From the NCBI GenBank assembly GCA_035578155.1, contig JAPWDM010000009.1, positions 4,996,001 through 5,060,000 on the forward strand: a stretch of 64,000 nucleotides of DNA, written 5' to 3'. Of this stretch, positions 12,560-24,951 are shown piece by piece. The notes below the pieces were generated by a model. That model was not told the DNA's origin and did not search any database. It saw only the letters and a list, made by a program, of their open reading frames with translations. Each line of letters begins with the position of its first letter. The first letter of the stretch is position 1. A program made the translations under genes and the position numbers. Origin of the DNA: Brachynemurus nebulosus. Lineage: Eukaryota; Arthropoda; Insecta; Neuroptera; Myrmeleontidae.

Positions 12560-12752
12560 GTGGAAATATTTTGTTTCCTCGAGAGCCGATAAGAGAAATA
12601 CGGACCCCCGAACATAGCAAAACATTTTTTTTCAAGAAAATACAGTTGGTGAACAAAAAATGCTTTTTCACTTTGTCCGCAACCTCTAACAGAGGCTCTG
12701 GGCTCCCGTTTTAGAGCTGGGCCCCCGAGCAACTGCCACACCCGGCCCTCAG
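12560..12752. mobile_element. Fragment of a GC-rich hAT-like element
   Basis: A GC-rich block ends in CCCGGCCCTCAG at 12741-12752, preceded by GGGCCCCCGAGCAACTGCC. In reverse this resembles the GC-rich CAGG-type ends of 5411-5605 and 62714-63371. No opposite end was found, so the left boundary is a guess. The two overlapping ORFs of about 70 codons here are low-confidence and probably spurious. Confidence 0.4.
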
Positions 12753-13956
12753 TCTAACTGGCTCTAGTTCCCTCACTGAATTTCGTAAAAATAAAAAATT
12801 GATATTAAGACTTTGTTGGGATACCATTCAAACTGTCGCTGTAGGATTTGAAACAATTTCAAGTTGTTTTCTTTGTTTTTTTGGGAAACTGGGGGATTAA
12901 TCGAGTGGTCCTTAAGGGCCCCATGTGACCTCCAGTGGCAAATACCTTATCCGACTTGTCTTATTTTTGCCATAGAAATATCGAGCTTTTGTTTTGAAGT
13001 GTAATTTACCTTAGAAAACTTAGTTTCTGGCCAATAGGTACTACAGTTTTAACAGGGTTTCTTAGGCTATCTAACATAAATCAGGGCTTCTGCAGCTCAA
13101 AAGCACAAATATGTACTCAATGACGTCACGGTAGTCAATTTTACGTTTTTCTTAAATAAAATGTTGTTTATATGAATTTTTCAAGATTTTTTTATTTTCG
13201 TCACCAAAATAGCCAATTTCTACCGCAAATAAAAAGAGGAAGTATCAACGATTTTCATTTAATATCAAATTTTGTCACTTGAATTAGGAACTTGACTCCA
13301 AAAAACTTGCTGACTTAAGCTTGAAACAGTTCTTTTGATGTGATCCGACCTCTGTATCGGTATAAGAGTTATGATCGGAATTCGATTAGTCGTATTAAGT
13401 ACAACTTCAATCATTTCTTAACATTAATAAAGAAGATTATAAAATTAATTACCATATCGAAGTTTAAGACCCCGATTTAATACTATTACAATACACAAAT
13501 ACTTACTACATATGTGGTAGATACTGCATCATTCGAACGTATCTTTACGATTTAAGATTTATAAGAACGAAAAAAAAAACGAACACAAAGATATGTATTT
13601 GAGATTATCTCAGTCGGTAAATACACAGCACACATGAATATAGAAAGCGACACACAAATAAAAAACCGTTTTTTTTTCTATACAGATATTCTTTTTTTTA
13701 AATATGATATAGTTCAAGAGACGACGGTTTTAAAAATGTTGAGAATGTTGAATTATAAAAGTTTGAAATCTAAGATAGATTATCTGAACAAAATCAGTTG
13801 ATACTAACAGTAGAAATTTTTGAAAAATATGGGGACAGATGCCTAGTGAAATTGTGTATTCAGCCTAGGCAACCATGTTTCCAGAACTTATTTTTTACAT
13901 AAAACAGAGTTTAACAAATAAAATGTTTAAAATATTAGGTACATTGCGAGAATATA
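12753..13956. other. AT-rich stretch without recognisable gene
   Basis: No coding signal was recognised. TGCCTAG near 13841 faces CTAGGCA near 13865, a short inverted pair just upstream of the duplicated block that starts near 13957. Confidence 0.4.
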
Positions 13957-15012
13957 CGTTTCTTTTTCAAACTTTCGACGTAGAAAAATAATTCAAAAAC
14001 CACTTAATATTGCGATTCAAAAAACAAATGAGCGTTATGGTTAGGAAATAGAAAGCATAATAACCATTTTGCTTTTAGAATAACACTGAGCAACAAATAT
14101 AAATGTTTCTTGAATTTTTCTCGAAAACTAATTTACAAAGGATAATAGTTCAAGCAATTTAGCTTACCAAAATTCGTTAAATTAAACTTTAAAGTGATCT
14201 GCCCAATCAATTGAATTCTTTTCTCCAGAAAAAAAGAAAAATAGATGAAATTTTTTTTGAAAAAAGTCTGCCTAGATCACCAACTTATTACAAAACCACT
14301 TGAGGGTAAGGAAAGTAATAGAAAGGGTAAAATTTGAAGGGTATGCGTTTGTAGTCGGTTTCTTGAAGGAACTTATGATGTGGATATTCACCTTCAGTTG
14401 TGAAGGAAAATTACAGAAAAACCTTCCACAACCTACAAATCCAAGGTGCCAGTGTCTAAGCAGGTTCGGTAACTCGGCTTGTGGTCCTGACAGACCACTA
14501 AAAACAAACGTTTCTTTTTCAAACTTTCGACGTAGAAAAATAATTCAAAAACCACTTAATATCGCGATTCAAAAAACAAATGAGCGTTACGGTTAGGAAT
14601 TCGGAAGCATAATAGCCATTTTGCTTTTAGAATAACACTGAGCAACAAATATAAATGTTTCTTGAATTTTTCTCGAAAACTAATTTACAAAGGATAACAG
14701 TTCGAGCAATTTAGCTTACAAAAATTCGTTAAAATAAACTTTAAAGTGATATACCTAATCAATTAAATTTTTTCTCCAGAAAAAAAAAAAAATTGATGAA
14801 ATTTTTTTGAGAAAAGTCTGCCCAGATCACCAATTTATTACTAAACCACTTGAGGATAAGGGAAGTAATAGAGGGGTTAAAATTTGAAGGGTATGCGTTT
14901 GTAGTCGGTTTCTTGAAGGATCTTATGACGTGGATATTCACCTGAAATTGTGAAGGAAAATTATAGAAAAACCTTCCACAACCTACAAATCCAAGGTACC
15001 AGTGTCTAAGCA
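13957..15012. repeat. Two-copy tandem duplication, units of about 505 bp
   Basis: Unit 1 (about 13957-14462) and unit 2 (about 14509-15012) are nearly identical. Both run from TTTCTTTTTCAAACTTTCG to CCAGTGTCTAAGCA, with an offset of about 552 bases. A 46-base spacer lies between them and is not duplicated. Each unit carries TTTTTCTCGAAAACTAATTT, which also occurs in diverged form near 23445 and 60704, so the unit itself belongs to a dispersed family. The open frames at 14300-14596 and 14759-15013 are on opposite strands and are not conserved as proteins. Confidence 0.85.
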
Positions 15013-15540
15013 CTGTCTAAAAATATTAAATTTAAAAATAACAACTCTAACATATTTTCCCCAGTTAGCTCTTGGTCTATACGAATAATATACCCATATC
15101 TGTCTATATAATGACGATTTTCGAGTGAAAAAAAAGCATGTAGTATGGATGGCGCATGTCAATGTACTTATAAAATCATTGCTGCTGAAATAAATAAAAC
15201 TTCAGACATTTCTCGGAATGTTTTAATTTTTTTCATTCATCGTTTGATGATCATATTTAGATCAGAATAATTACAAATACATCATATCATTCCTATATAC
15301 ACACATACATATAAACCCATCCCAATAGAGCACCGGCATTACCCATAATGCATGTATAGTTTTTATCATATATGGCTATCACTGTTTATAGAATTAGTGG
15401 TTGTATTTAACTGTCTCATTGTTTTATTGGCGTATTTTGTGGGCGGCTTAAGATCAAACAACACACGGTATAATATGTGGAGACATACATATGAAGATCT
15501 ATCAGATTTGTTTTACGCAAAGCCAACTAATTTAAAAAAA
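15013..15540. other. AT-rich stretch without recognisable gene
   Basis: Nothing recognised. The frame at 15352-15564 has no known motif. Confidence 0.4.
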
Positions 15541-16166
15541 AAATTAAATATTTTTATTGGATAATATAAGGAAAAAATTCGCCAAGAACATGTTGGAAAC
15601 AGGGGCGCGTAACTCGGTGGAACAGGTAGAGTTGTCACTCCAGAGCGCAGGACAAAAAAGGACACAATAGGGAAAAATATCGGGCGAAAAGGAAAGTGGG
15701 CAGTTTGTTATTATTGGGATACGGTATTTTGCCAATTGTCATAGCATCCGTTTTTTTTTTCCTCACCGATGTTTCGAGGGAAAATGGATGAAACATGGCG
15801 AATATACCATTCTGGGGAAAAGGGACTTTAATCGGAAGTGCTTTAGTCGAAATCGCTCCAGGGAAATCTAATTTTTTCCAAAAAAAAAAAATTAAATATT
15901 TTTATTGGATAATACAAGAAAAAATTCGCCAAGAACAGGTTGGAAACAGGCGTGTAACTCGATGGAACAGGTAGAACAGTTGCTGCAGGGCGTAAGACGA
16001 GAAAGGCTTTAAGCGTTTTTTCTTTTTCTTTTTTTTTTGGTCATTACTGTGTTTTGAGGGAAAGTGAATGAAAGCTGGTTTTATTTTGCTCGGCGGGTAC
16101 AATTTTGGGGGAAAAAGGGATTTTCTCAATGGCGACGGTGCTTTAGTCGAAATCTGCTCCAGGGCA
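15541..16166. repeat. Two-copy diverged tandem repeat
   Basis: Unit 1 (15541-15888) and unit 2 (15889-16166) share AAATTAAATATTTTTATTGG at the start, AATTCGCCAAGAACA and GGAACAGGTAGA in the middle, and GTGCTTTAGTCGAAATC then CTCCAGGG at the end. The offset is 348 bases, and the second unit is shorter and clearly diverged. A weaker relative of the second half may lie near 18265-18380. It is noncoding. Confidence 0.8.
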
Positions 16167-16219
16167 CAAAAATTGTAGTTACGCTTCTGGCTAGAAACAC
16201 ATTAAGTCAGGAGTCATCG

Positions 16220-16450
16220 GAAGCTAGAGCTTCCTGAATAGTTTTGATTTCGTGTCTGTCTGTCTGTTCGTCTGTCTTTGTGTCCGAAAACTCCACCAAA
16301 TATAGCATAACTTTGAAACTATTCGAGCAATTTTGATGAAATTTTTAGAAATTGTTCAGTTTGGTTCCAATAGATGATGCCTTACGGATTTAATCGAAAT
16401 CAGAATAATTTTAAAAGTACATAGGAAACTCTAATTACGCAATCCACTGG
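16220..16450. repeat. Dispersed noncoding repeat (GTCTGTCTGTC / TTTGGTTCC type)
   Basis: The sequence runs AGAGCTTCCTGAA, GTGTCTGTCTGTCTGTTC, ATAGCATAACTTTGAAACTA, AAATTGTTCAGTTTGGTTCC, then TTTAATCGAAATC. The same order appears at 41800-42430 and, in decayed form, at 57650-58000. Parts flank the TTAA element near 18990-20000. The family is unknown; no coding region is visible. Confidence 0.65.
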
Positions 16451-18989
16451 GACTAAATTGCTAAATGAGAAAGTCAAAAATCACGGGCGTCAATGTTTCT
16501 GATTTATATATTTGTATAATTTACTGTTACAAACTATTACTTAGACACTAACACATTCAAACACATTTGCCTTAAAACACGGAGGGGTGTCATTATACAC
16601 ATCTTGTGTGCGACGAAATTGTTAAATGAGAGCGTGCGATATGGGAGCATGCTATGTATTTAGGGGTTCGGCCATATATGGTCTCCTATAAATATGAAAA
16701 CGTAAAATATGTTAATGCTGGGTGTCTGGAATGGACTTCAATGATTATTTTTCTTGTTACTATAAAAACAAAAATCGTAAACTGTAAAAACTGTACTTTT
16801 TGAAATTTTTGAATTCAATTTTTTGTAGAAAATTTGCGGTGGAAGTGCCGAAAAATGTGTTTATGCAACAAGTATAATTAGGTGGACTCCAAAACGACAA
16901 TTATCTAAATTTCTAAAATTTTGTGTAACAGTCAAATAACTACACCCTTTGTAGTTGATACATTTAAATCAATTGCAATATTTCCTCCATATTTAAAATA
17001 ATAAATAATTATTAATAATTATTGTTATGCTAAAAATAAAACAATATAATAAATGTTTAATAAACAATCACCAGACTATAACAAATAAATAATACAACAT
17101 AAATATTATTACGATTTGATCATCATTTTTTGAGCTATTTCGAGCCGATGATCAATTTCGATCAGAATGTACAACAAATTGTCCATAATTATTAATGAAT
17201 AAACGACAGGAAAAAAAATGAATCGAATGGAATATAGTTTTGTATAAATTTGATGAATTGAATCAATTAATTTATGAATTAATATTTAGATCAATATTGT
17301 ATTTCATTGATTGATTGTTTTATGTTTTTTTGATAGAGTTGCTTCAATGTGATATATAGAGGGTGTTGTTTTTATTGAAAAAGTGATGATCGTGAAGATT
17401 GACAAAATAATTTCAATCTAATGGTATCCTATTCTTTTTGAACTTTTTGATTTTAATAATTATTTTTATTATAGAGAGAAAAGTAAATACCCGTAATCGT
17501 ATGGCAAAACTATAAAATTTTGTATAGTCAACAGTCAAATCTGTTTAAACATGTATACAATAAGGTATAGGTGATTCGTAAGGCGATTTTGGCTTTTACA
17601 GATGTTTTTTTCTAAAAATGATTTTTCGTTTCTTCTTTTACTTTTTCTGTTCTCTATTGCAAGTTTGGTCTTCAGATGTTTTTTTGTTGTTTCACATTTC
17701 CGTTTTCGTATATCATTTTTAGTGATGTACGTATTTCCTTTTTTGCAACCAACGAGTGGCTATATTTGACATTCTTTGATTTGATTGTTTTTGATCCAAA
17801 CTAAAAGGTTTCTAGTTTCTTTTGTTTATGAAAAAATTTTTTGGCGAAAATAGAGGTAACAATTTACCTATTTATTTTTCAATTTATTTATGTACACAAT
17901 ATTTCTGAAAATGATTAGATGTGACTGTATAAACCAAACTTGCTGAATATAAACTCAGAAATTTTTTGAAAAAATTGAGAAATTATTTGGAACGTAGGTT
18001 AAGTCGTGAGAATTATAGAAATTTATAGAAATGTAATCCAATTTTCGTTTTTCACTTTTTGCAAATCTTTCTTTACAGACGGCACTCAAAATGACATTTC
18101 GTCAACCTATTAATTCTTTTGACTCTTTTAAAATAATTACAGGTGTGATGAGAAAGTGGGGCAGCTGAAGTTGAACCCTTAGGGCCTGAGTTTGAAAGAA
18201 GGCTCGGAAATAGTAAAAAAAAAAAATGACTGAAAGTTTTTTCTTCCGTTCATCACTAATATTTTTGGTGGAAAATGGCCGGGGTAAAAGTGCCAAAGTT
18301 TTTTTTTGTTTATTGCTCGTCACCTATATATTTTTGAGGGAAAATTTTTGAAAAATAGATTTATCCCCGGCGGTCTTGGAAAACTATTCAAATTTTACTA
18401 GCTACACAAACAAAAAACTGCGAGGACAATTTGTAACAAACTGACGCTTTTGTCAGAAAAGTTAGAAGAAAATCGAATTCTGGATTGTTTCTGTTCCCTC
18501 CGATCGAAATACTCAGAGTATTAGAAACAATTCCTACGCTACTGTTATCAACATTTCATTAGAAACGTTTATTATTGTTTCTCAGGTTACAATTACCTCT
18601 TGAACGTCTCTCTATCCATTACAATTCCATACTCAATAGTTATCATTAACTATTTAGTCATCATCAAATGTTATTAATCAATTATGTATAGACAATGGTA
18701 ATAGATCTGGTGTCAACCATGTTAAAACATGTTGTCATATACTCTATTGACATCGATTGACCCGATGAATAAATATCGTCAGGTCATTTGTATGGCTCTA
18801 TAGTTGGTTTGATTAGTCATTTTACAAATGTAACTTATGTTTTATCGTTGGATGTGTCATATTTAGATTCATTTAACACACTTCATTGATAAATAAACAT
18901 CATATACAAGATTTACATATGTAATTATGCCACGCGTCTTGCAAATCTTATGTAGGCCATGCGTATAGGGGAAAGGTACATCAGAAATT
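16451..18989. other. AT-rich stretch without recognisable gene
   Basis: No gene was recognised. GAGGGTGTTGTTTTTATTG near 17360 could be a worn transposon end but has no partner. The minus frame at 18102-18323 lies in a weak relative of the 15541-16166 repeat. Confidence 0.4.
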
Positions 18990-19990
18990 GGATCAAGAAA
19001 TCGATTTTTGGTTCCAAAACTACAAAAGTTGCGGAAATATGAAAATTTTTTCCCTACAAAATAAAATTTTTACGCGCATTTGACATTTTAGAATTTCTTG
19101 AATAACTCTTGAACTCTTGAACAACTTGTTCACACTATGTCTTAAGGCAGTATTCTAATCTAAAAATTCGAAAATATCGATTTTTCTTTTCATATTTTCA
19201 AATTTCAGACCTTTAAGAATAAGCCTCTAAAAGGATTTACGGAAATTCGAATTATTTTCGGAGTTATGGTTAATTTTTCCCTGTGTATTGGGTATCTTTA
19301 CTGTGTTAAATACAAATCTTTAATATAAATTACTCGAAACTACGTTTTTCAATACGGTTGACATGATATCTCAAGTTCTAATGCACCGATTCACCTGAAA
19401 TTTGAACAGTCCTTCTTAATACTATCAAAATTGGTCCGATATAGGGGTCTTTGGAATTTTTCTTTTTACTATTTTTAAAAAAATTTCCAAAGTTGAAAAA
19501 AAGAGGCGAAAAAATAATTTTTTTAAATGGGCGCCATTTCAAAAATATATTTTTTCAAGTCGACTACGTCCGGCTGATTTCACATCCTTGTTTATTAAGA
19601 ATTAACTAAAATTTTATGTTTCAGATCACCAGGAGGGTTGGAATCACGTCAACCAGCAGTCCCCACTTTGTAATCCTGTGCCGATTTCAAATTTAAGGGT
19701 TTTTTTTAAATTTTTATACTATTCAAATATCAAAAAAAAACCGAAACTAAAATTGTTTACTTTTTTTTATTACGCCAGTAAAATCTCTATACTAGAATAT
19801 CCCCTTAAAGTTACTTTTGTGTCGAATATAATGTTAATAGCATAAGAAGACACGAAGTTTAAGGTGAGATGCAGTTCAAAAACAAAATCACTTTAAAGAT
19901 TGGATAAAATTTTGTTACGAGAACGAGGAAGCTGTATGCCACCGCCATTGACAGTGTATTTTAATTCAATGATAACAGTTAGAATGAATT
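18990..19990. repeat. Older dispersed repeat split by a TTAA element
   Basis: The left part (18990-19141) contains AATAAAATTTTTACGCGCAT and AGAATTTCTTGAATAA. It matches the start of the repeat at 41800-42430. The right part (about 19809-19990) contains CACTTTAAAG, ACGAGGAAGCTGTATGCCAC and CCATTGACAGTGTATTT. It matches the end of that same repeat near 42340-42405. The middle is occupied by the TTAA-flanked element at 19146-19804, so the order of insertion is clear. Confidence 0.65.
19146..19804. mobile_element. TTAA-flanked TIR element, copy 1
   Basis: The left end after TTAA (19142-19145) is GGCAGTATTCTAATCTA. The right end before TTAA (19805-19808), read in reverse, is GGGGATATTCTAGTATAG. 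The TTAA site is characteristic of the piggyBac superfamily, although the terminal CCC of canonical piggyBac is replaced by a G-run here. A second copy at 51597-52304 matches through the interior (for example TACTCGAAACTAC and CACCAGGAGGGTTGGAATCA). No transposase remains, so this is non-autonomous. Confidence 0.75.
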
Positions 19991-20908
19991 TTCGTAAGAA
20001 ATTGTTGTTTCTGATTATAGATTCTTTACTCCAAATCCAGAGCCGATCCAGAAAAGAGGCCTGAGTAAAGGTTGGAAAGAAATCTGGGAAAAGTTCGGGA
20101 AAATTTCATTTGCACCCGAGCCTCGTCATTTCTCTTCAGCGTCTCCCTGTTAAATATCCAAAAATACCAAATTATGGGATATTAAATTTTATTTTGGTAC
20201 TGTTGACTCGTCTCTCCCCTATAAACAAATATAAACACTTAATTTTATTTTTGTGTCTTTTTTTTAATTAGAAAAAAAATAAGTGTAGTTTTTTCACTAA
20301 ATTTAACAAAATTAAATGCAAAATTATTCTATTCATTTTTCCTTTTTACAAAAAAAATGTCATTACTTAAACAACATAACCTTATAAAACATATCAATGC
20401 TGCGATAATTATTAAAATTAGCTACGTTAGTTAATTAACTAACGAACAAACGTACATAGAAGGTAATTTATAATTCGCTTCTTAAACCTCTATCGTTCTC
20501 ATAATTATGATAAATAAGGAATTAAAAAATTACTTGCAAACATAACAGGAATGAATAACCACAAAAAGAAAAATTGTATTCATCAAAACTGAAACATCAT
20601 TTTTACGCAACGCTAACCATCATCAGCGCCGCTACACGGCAAAAAAAAAAGAATTCCACTACTACAACAGCATAGTTATACTTGCGGTGGTTGCACTAGC
20701 ATAGGTAGCGCTAGTTGTATCTGGGTAGATGCGATTAAAAAGGAAAAAAGTCCTCACATTTTTTTCTTTTACAAAACGTTTTCACGAGTGAGGTACCTTC
20801 CTATGCGAATGTTTTCTTTTCGGTGTAATATTTTTCTATGTAAAAGATAAACGTGGTTAATACGTTCAGTACAGTAGTGCTTGTTACTATTTTACATACC
20901 TACATATA
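19991..20908. other. AT-rich stretch without recognisable gene
   Basis: No gene was recognised. A perfect 20-base palindrome, CGTTAGTTAATTAACTAACG, lies at 20425-20444. A more GC-balanced patch at about 20590-20720 has no recognisable content. Confidence 0.45.
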
Positions 20909-22258
20909 CAGGGTGTAAAAGAAATAATTCTCGTCCTTTTGAGGGGTGATTCATTGCACCCTGTAGACACTAAAAGCACGGGAATTTTTTCGGAATTAAC
21001 AGTTTGAAAAAATTGCAAATTAACCGGCTATATGAAAAATTTTTCTAAGTACAGCCCTGTCTAAACTATACATAAATAGATACCTTCTTAATATCAAAGG
21101 TACAAAATAATTTTATTGACTAAAATTCAATAAAATTTTGTAAGTATAACAATTATGTAATATTGTTATACTTACAATAAAATTTTGTAAGTATAACAAT
21201 ATTACATAATTGTTATATAACGGCATGATCATCATCAACTATCGTCAAAATACCATGCGCTGCCCATCATATGTTTGCCACCTCCATTCGACACGAGGTG
21301 AAAACGGTGTTTCTGGAATTCCACTCGGCCTCTTTTTCCGCGATACTGTTCAAGAAAACAGTCTTCAAATAATTGTATTAATTGTTTTCTAAAAAAAAAA
21401 AATAAATGTAAATTAGATTAATTTATATTGTTTAATTTTTTTTTATATTTCTGCTTACTTATTTGAAAAGAAAGTTGAGCAGTATTTATTCATTTTGACT
21501 CAACGAGATAAAATTTTCAAATTAGATTAGTTACAAGCAGTTTTCTTTTTTTCTTCGTTAATTTTGTAATCTTTTTATTTCTGTTAAAACAATCGAAATT
21601 CGTAACCAATCATATTACATTTTCATTTTACCTTCATTTTATCCTTACTCACAATTTTATTCATTATCTACCCCTTTCTGTAAATATTTCACAATTTATT
21701 TAATCTTTTTTTTTATTTTAACCTTCATAACCCAACTATTTAAATAAATTCGTTTCCATGTGGTGAAATTTATAACTGTCATCAAACATTCCATAGATTT
21801 GTTTTCATTTTAAACTATAAATATCATCACACACTGTACCATAGAACATCGGAGTATCATCCTTTTTTTATATCCCTTTTGGTGTGAATGTAAGATCCAA
21901 AAATCGCTTCCACATAAATAACATCCTTGGGCGACCCAAAAAAACCTTTTTACGAAATTGATTTAAGACCCAATCGTAATTATTTTACGATTGTATACAT
22001 ATTATAGTAACCTCCATGATTTATTTTTTTTTTAAATAAATCACGGAGTTTTGTTATATAAGCATGTTAAATTTATCTTACAAGGATGAGATGGTCACAG
22101 CCAGATTAAAATTTTTTTTAAGAGCCCGCTTCTTGACCCATATTTTGTATAAAATTTTTTCTGTTAAAAAATAGTTTTGGTTCAAATTTATTGGCAAATT
22201 ATTACATGGCTGAGATCTACCCGTTTTCGTAGCTAAGCTTATATATTTTACACCCTGT
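20909..22258. mobile_element. TIR element with mariner-like CAGGGTGT ends
   Basis: The ends are inverted copies of CAGGGTGTAAAA, each flanked by TATA. This gives a 1350-bp element with a TA-type duplication, as in mariner-like elements. Inside, at about 21120-21225, is a complex inverted and direct repeat built from TGTAAGTATAACAAT and its complement alternating with ATAAAATTTTG. A hairpin of CTCCATGATTTATTT and AAATAAATCACGGAG lies at about 22011-22047. The only sizeable ORF (21210-21392) shows no transposase motif, so the element is non-autonomous or badly decayed. Confidence 0.7.
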
Positions 22259-22260
22259 AT

Positions 22261-22560
22261 ATTTACCTACCGAGAGTGTGGGTTCCAGTAACTGTTATTC
22301 CTAGGCACTGTACTCTAACACAAGTACGTTTCCAGGATGTTTAGTTGAAAAAAATACAGTTATCTACTATATATGTACATGCATTTGTAATGATACTAAT
22401 GATAATACTCAACAGGGGAAGGGGTATGCAACATATTTTTGTTAGAAAAGTCTCAGTTGCGAGAGAAGAGGGAGATGGGCGAGGGTGGGAGTGGGGGGGG
22501 TACGTATGGATATATTATCTATTTCTATACGATTTTATTCAAAAAGTATGTGCATCCTAA
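22261..22560. other. Unannotated stretch with G-rich patch
   Basis: No gene was recognised. A purine-rich block with long G runs lies near 22455-22500. The frame at 22345-22560 passes through it and is taken as spurious. Confidence 0.4.
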
Positions 22561-22567
22561 TTAAGGA

Positions 22568-22740
22568 TCAAATTGTTTCCGGTGTCAAATTCGTTCCGGT
22601 GTACCGCAAGGCGATATTGTAGGGCCAGTTTTATTGTCTCCTGCCAGTCAGCCATAATAAAAATATTAGTTGTGGTAACTTAAAATTATATGTCTAATTT
22701 GGCTTCATTTATTAATGACGTCGGAGTATTTTTAGTTGAT
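22568..22740 (+). pseudogene. Non-LTR reverse transcriptase relic
   Basis: Frame +1 from 22568 reads a stretch ending SGVPQGDIVGPVLLS at 22595-22639. This is the GVPQGS-x-LGPxLF motif of LINE reverse transcriptases (finger/palm region, just ahead of the YADD box). After about 60 bases with a TAA stop, the frame at 22702-22740 reads ASFINDVGVFLVD. It fits the FINDI/V motif that normally follows directly, as in Jockey, R1 and CR1-like elements. The two parts appear to be separated by an insertion or local decay. No YADD motif was found downstream. It is clearly dead. Confidence 0.75.
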
Positions 22741-24302
22741 TTGACCTATACTGTTAGAAGAGTAATACATCGATCTACAGTTCTGTTTAGAAGGTATGGT
22801 AATTTAGGGTAAAAAAATTGCTTAAAATTTTTAAAATGCGTGGTATCAATAGAAAACAAAGTGCAACTCCAATCAAATTCTGGATTTTTGTAGTTTCATT
22901 TTCAGTCTTATAGTTGGAGAGGTTTCGAATTGGCCGGGTAAACATTTTCTTTGTAAGTACTTTTAAAATAAATGTTTGATTTCTGATTTTTTTGAAATAC
23001 AGTGTAAATTTTTCTTCCATTAAGGAAAAAAATTATGTTAAAAAAAACTATTTATTAAGTAAGCAATAAACACTGTTTTTTTTATTTCTACAAAGTACAG
23101 TACGAAAATATATTAAAATTTTGTTTTTCAAAAAGTGTTATCACGTGTTTCAGGTTAAATGTGAAAAGAAAAAAATAAGAATTTTGACGAAATACCTACA
23201 AAAATATTCAGTTACAGCATTCGGCACAAACTAGTAAATTCTCCAAAACTCACTGTTATGGGGACAAACATAAGGCCGGTATTTTTTAATTCAAAAAGTA
23301 GCATTTTCAAAATACTAACGATAATTTCATTATAATAATATTGGTAGGAGATATTATGTTCGTTTTGGAGAAAATAAAACACACGAAAAGATGAGCATTA
23401 AAGTTTCAAGAATATAAAAACTGGGCCGTATTTTTTCATTTTTCTTGAAAACCAGTTTACATAAGGTAACAGATCAAAAATCCATCTTATGTATGATAAT
23501 TTATTTTAAATTTTTTGTCGAGGAAAGGCTAAAACACCCCATCCAGTGAATCACATACTTCTAGCTGAAAAGTTTATCCAAAGGCTTGCGTTTGGTACTT
23601 TCACAACTATTTTACCAAATTTTTGTAAATATTGAAACAAATTTGGCTAAAACAATCGAAACACATTTTTCATAATTTACAAAATGATTCGTGATTTTCT
23701 AATTTGTACGTAAAGCATCGAAAAAGGCAAGTGATAAAACGCATTTGAAGCAAATTGACAAATCTTGTTTGATTTAAGTAATTAATATGAAAAATTAATT
23801 AAAATGATTTCCCGTCTTTGTTAATTAAACCAATAATTATTTTTCGCTTTTATCAAATATCAAAAACTCAATTTATTCTGCGTACAGATTAATTCCACTC
23901 CCAAAAACTTCAACAAAAGCAAATTCATCGAACTAAACGATTTTAAATAAAAAACTCAACCAACTCAAAGCCAACTTTTATAATACATGTCGATTATTTG
24001 CAACGTTAAAAAGAAAAAAAAAATCATTATCGAAAATCGCGTAGGTACTTATACGTACAAAGAAACCTTCAATACAACAAATCAAAGCGTAAATTATTCC
24101 AAACAAATAAACAATAACGATTCGCTAGGGAATGAAAAAAAAGACGAACGCGGCAACGATGGAAAATCAAAGGAAAAACCACCGCCCAATCATAAGCGGT
24201 CTGTATTATATATATTTTATACCTAACGATATGTCGATAATATATACGACAGTTCACTTGTTTAATAAGTGAAAATGAAATAAACAAGTCACAAGACGAT
24301 GG
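22741..24302. other. AT-rich stretch with a diverged dispersed repeat
   Basis: No gene was recognised. The segment 23435-23640 contains TTTTTCTTGAAAACCAGTTT and looks like an old relative of the unit at 13957-15012. ORFs at 23987-24287 are in AT-rich sequence on both strands and lack motifs. Confidence 0.45.
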
Positions 24303-24785
24303 GTAAGAGGGGTGGAGGGGAGGGGGAAAGAAATTTTTTTCATTTCTGAAATCAATTTATTTGAAATAAATATAACAGCAATCAGTGGCGGTCCTGATAC
24401 AAATGTAACTGATGCAGTGCAATTGCATTTGAAAAATGTTTTTTTTTTCGAAAGCAGTAGAGTTTCGTGCGACGACATAGGTCAGAGGGGGGTGGGGGGT
24501 GGGGGGTAAAGAAATTTTTTTTATTTTTTGAAATCAATTTATTTTAAATAAATATAACAGCAATCAGTGGCGGTCCTGATACAAGTGGTACAGTGCCATT
24601 GCATATGAAAATTTTTTTTTTAAAGCAGTATAGTTTCGTGGTGAGAGGGGGGAAGGTATAAAGAAATTTTTTCCTTTTTTGAAATCAATTTATTTGGAAT
24701 AGATATACCAGCGATCAGTGACGGTTTTAATACAGGTGCAATGGGTACAGTGCCATTGCATATAAAAAAAAAATTTAATTTTTTT
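24303..24785. repeat. Three-unit tandem repeat with G-rich starts
   Basis: Three diverging units begin at about 24303, 24484 and 24641. Each has a G-rich start, then AAAGAAATTTTTT, AAATCAATTTATTT, an AGCAATCAGTGGCGGTCCTG-like block, and CAGTGCAATTGCAT or CAGTGCCATTGCAT, ending in a T-run. Offsets between matching points are about 181 and 152 bases. The third unit is the most diverged. The repeated G-rich starts give a strand-asymmetric pattern. No coding function was recognised. Confidence 0.85.
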
Positions 24786-24924
24786 TTTTTGATGTACCTA
24801 GAATTACAGTTGCATCTAAAAATGTATATACAACATATAAATGTGTGTTTGTGTGTGTTTTTTTATGTAAGCATAACAGATACTAGTGATACCATTCAAA
24901 CGGAAACTTCTCACTTTGTGTGTT

Positions 24925-24951
24925 AATTTTCTTTATGCCATAAAGAAAATT
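24925..24951. repeat. Perfect 13-bp-arm hairpin
   Basis: AATTTTCTTTATG is followed by one base and then its exact complement CATAAAGAAAATT. It lies outside the tandem repeat and is not followed by a T-run that would suggest a terminator. Confidence 0.8.

Noticed and set aside
24925..24951. Hairpin as a bacterial-type terminator
   Set aside because: There is no T-run after the stem and the window is eukaryotic.
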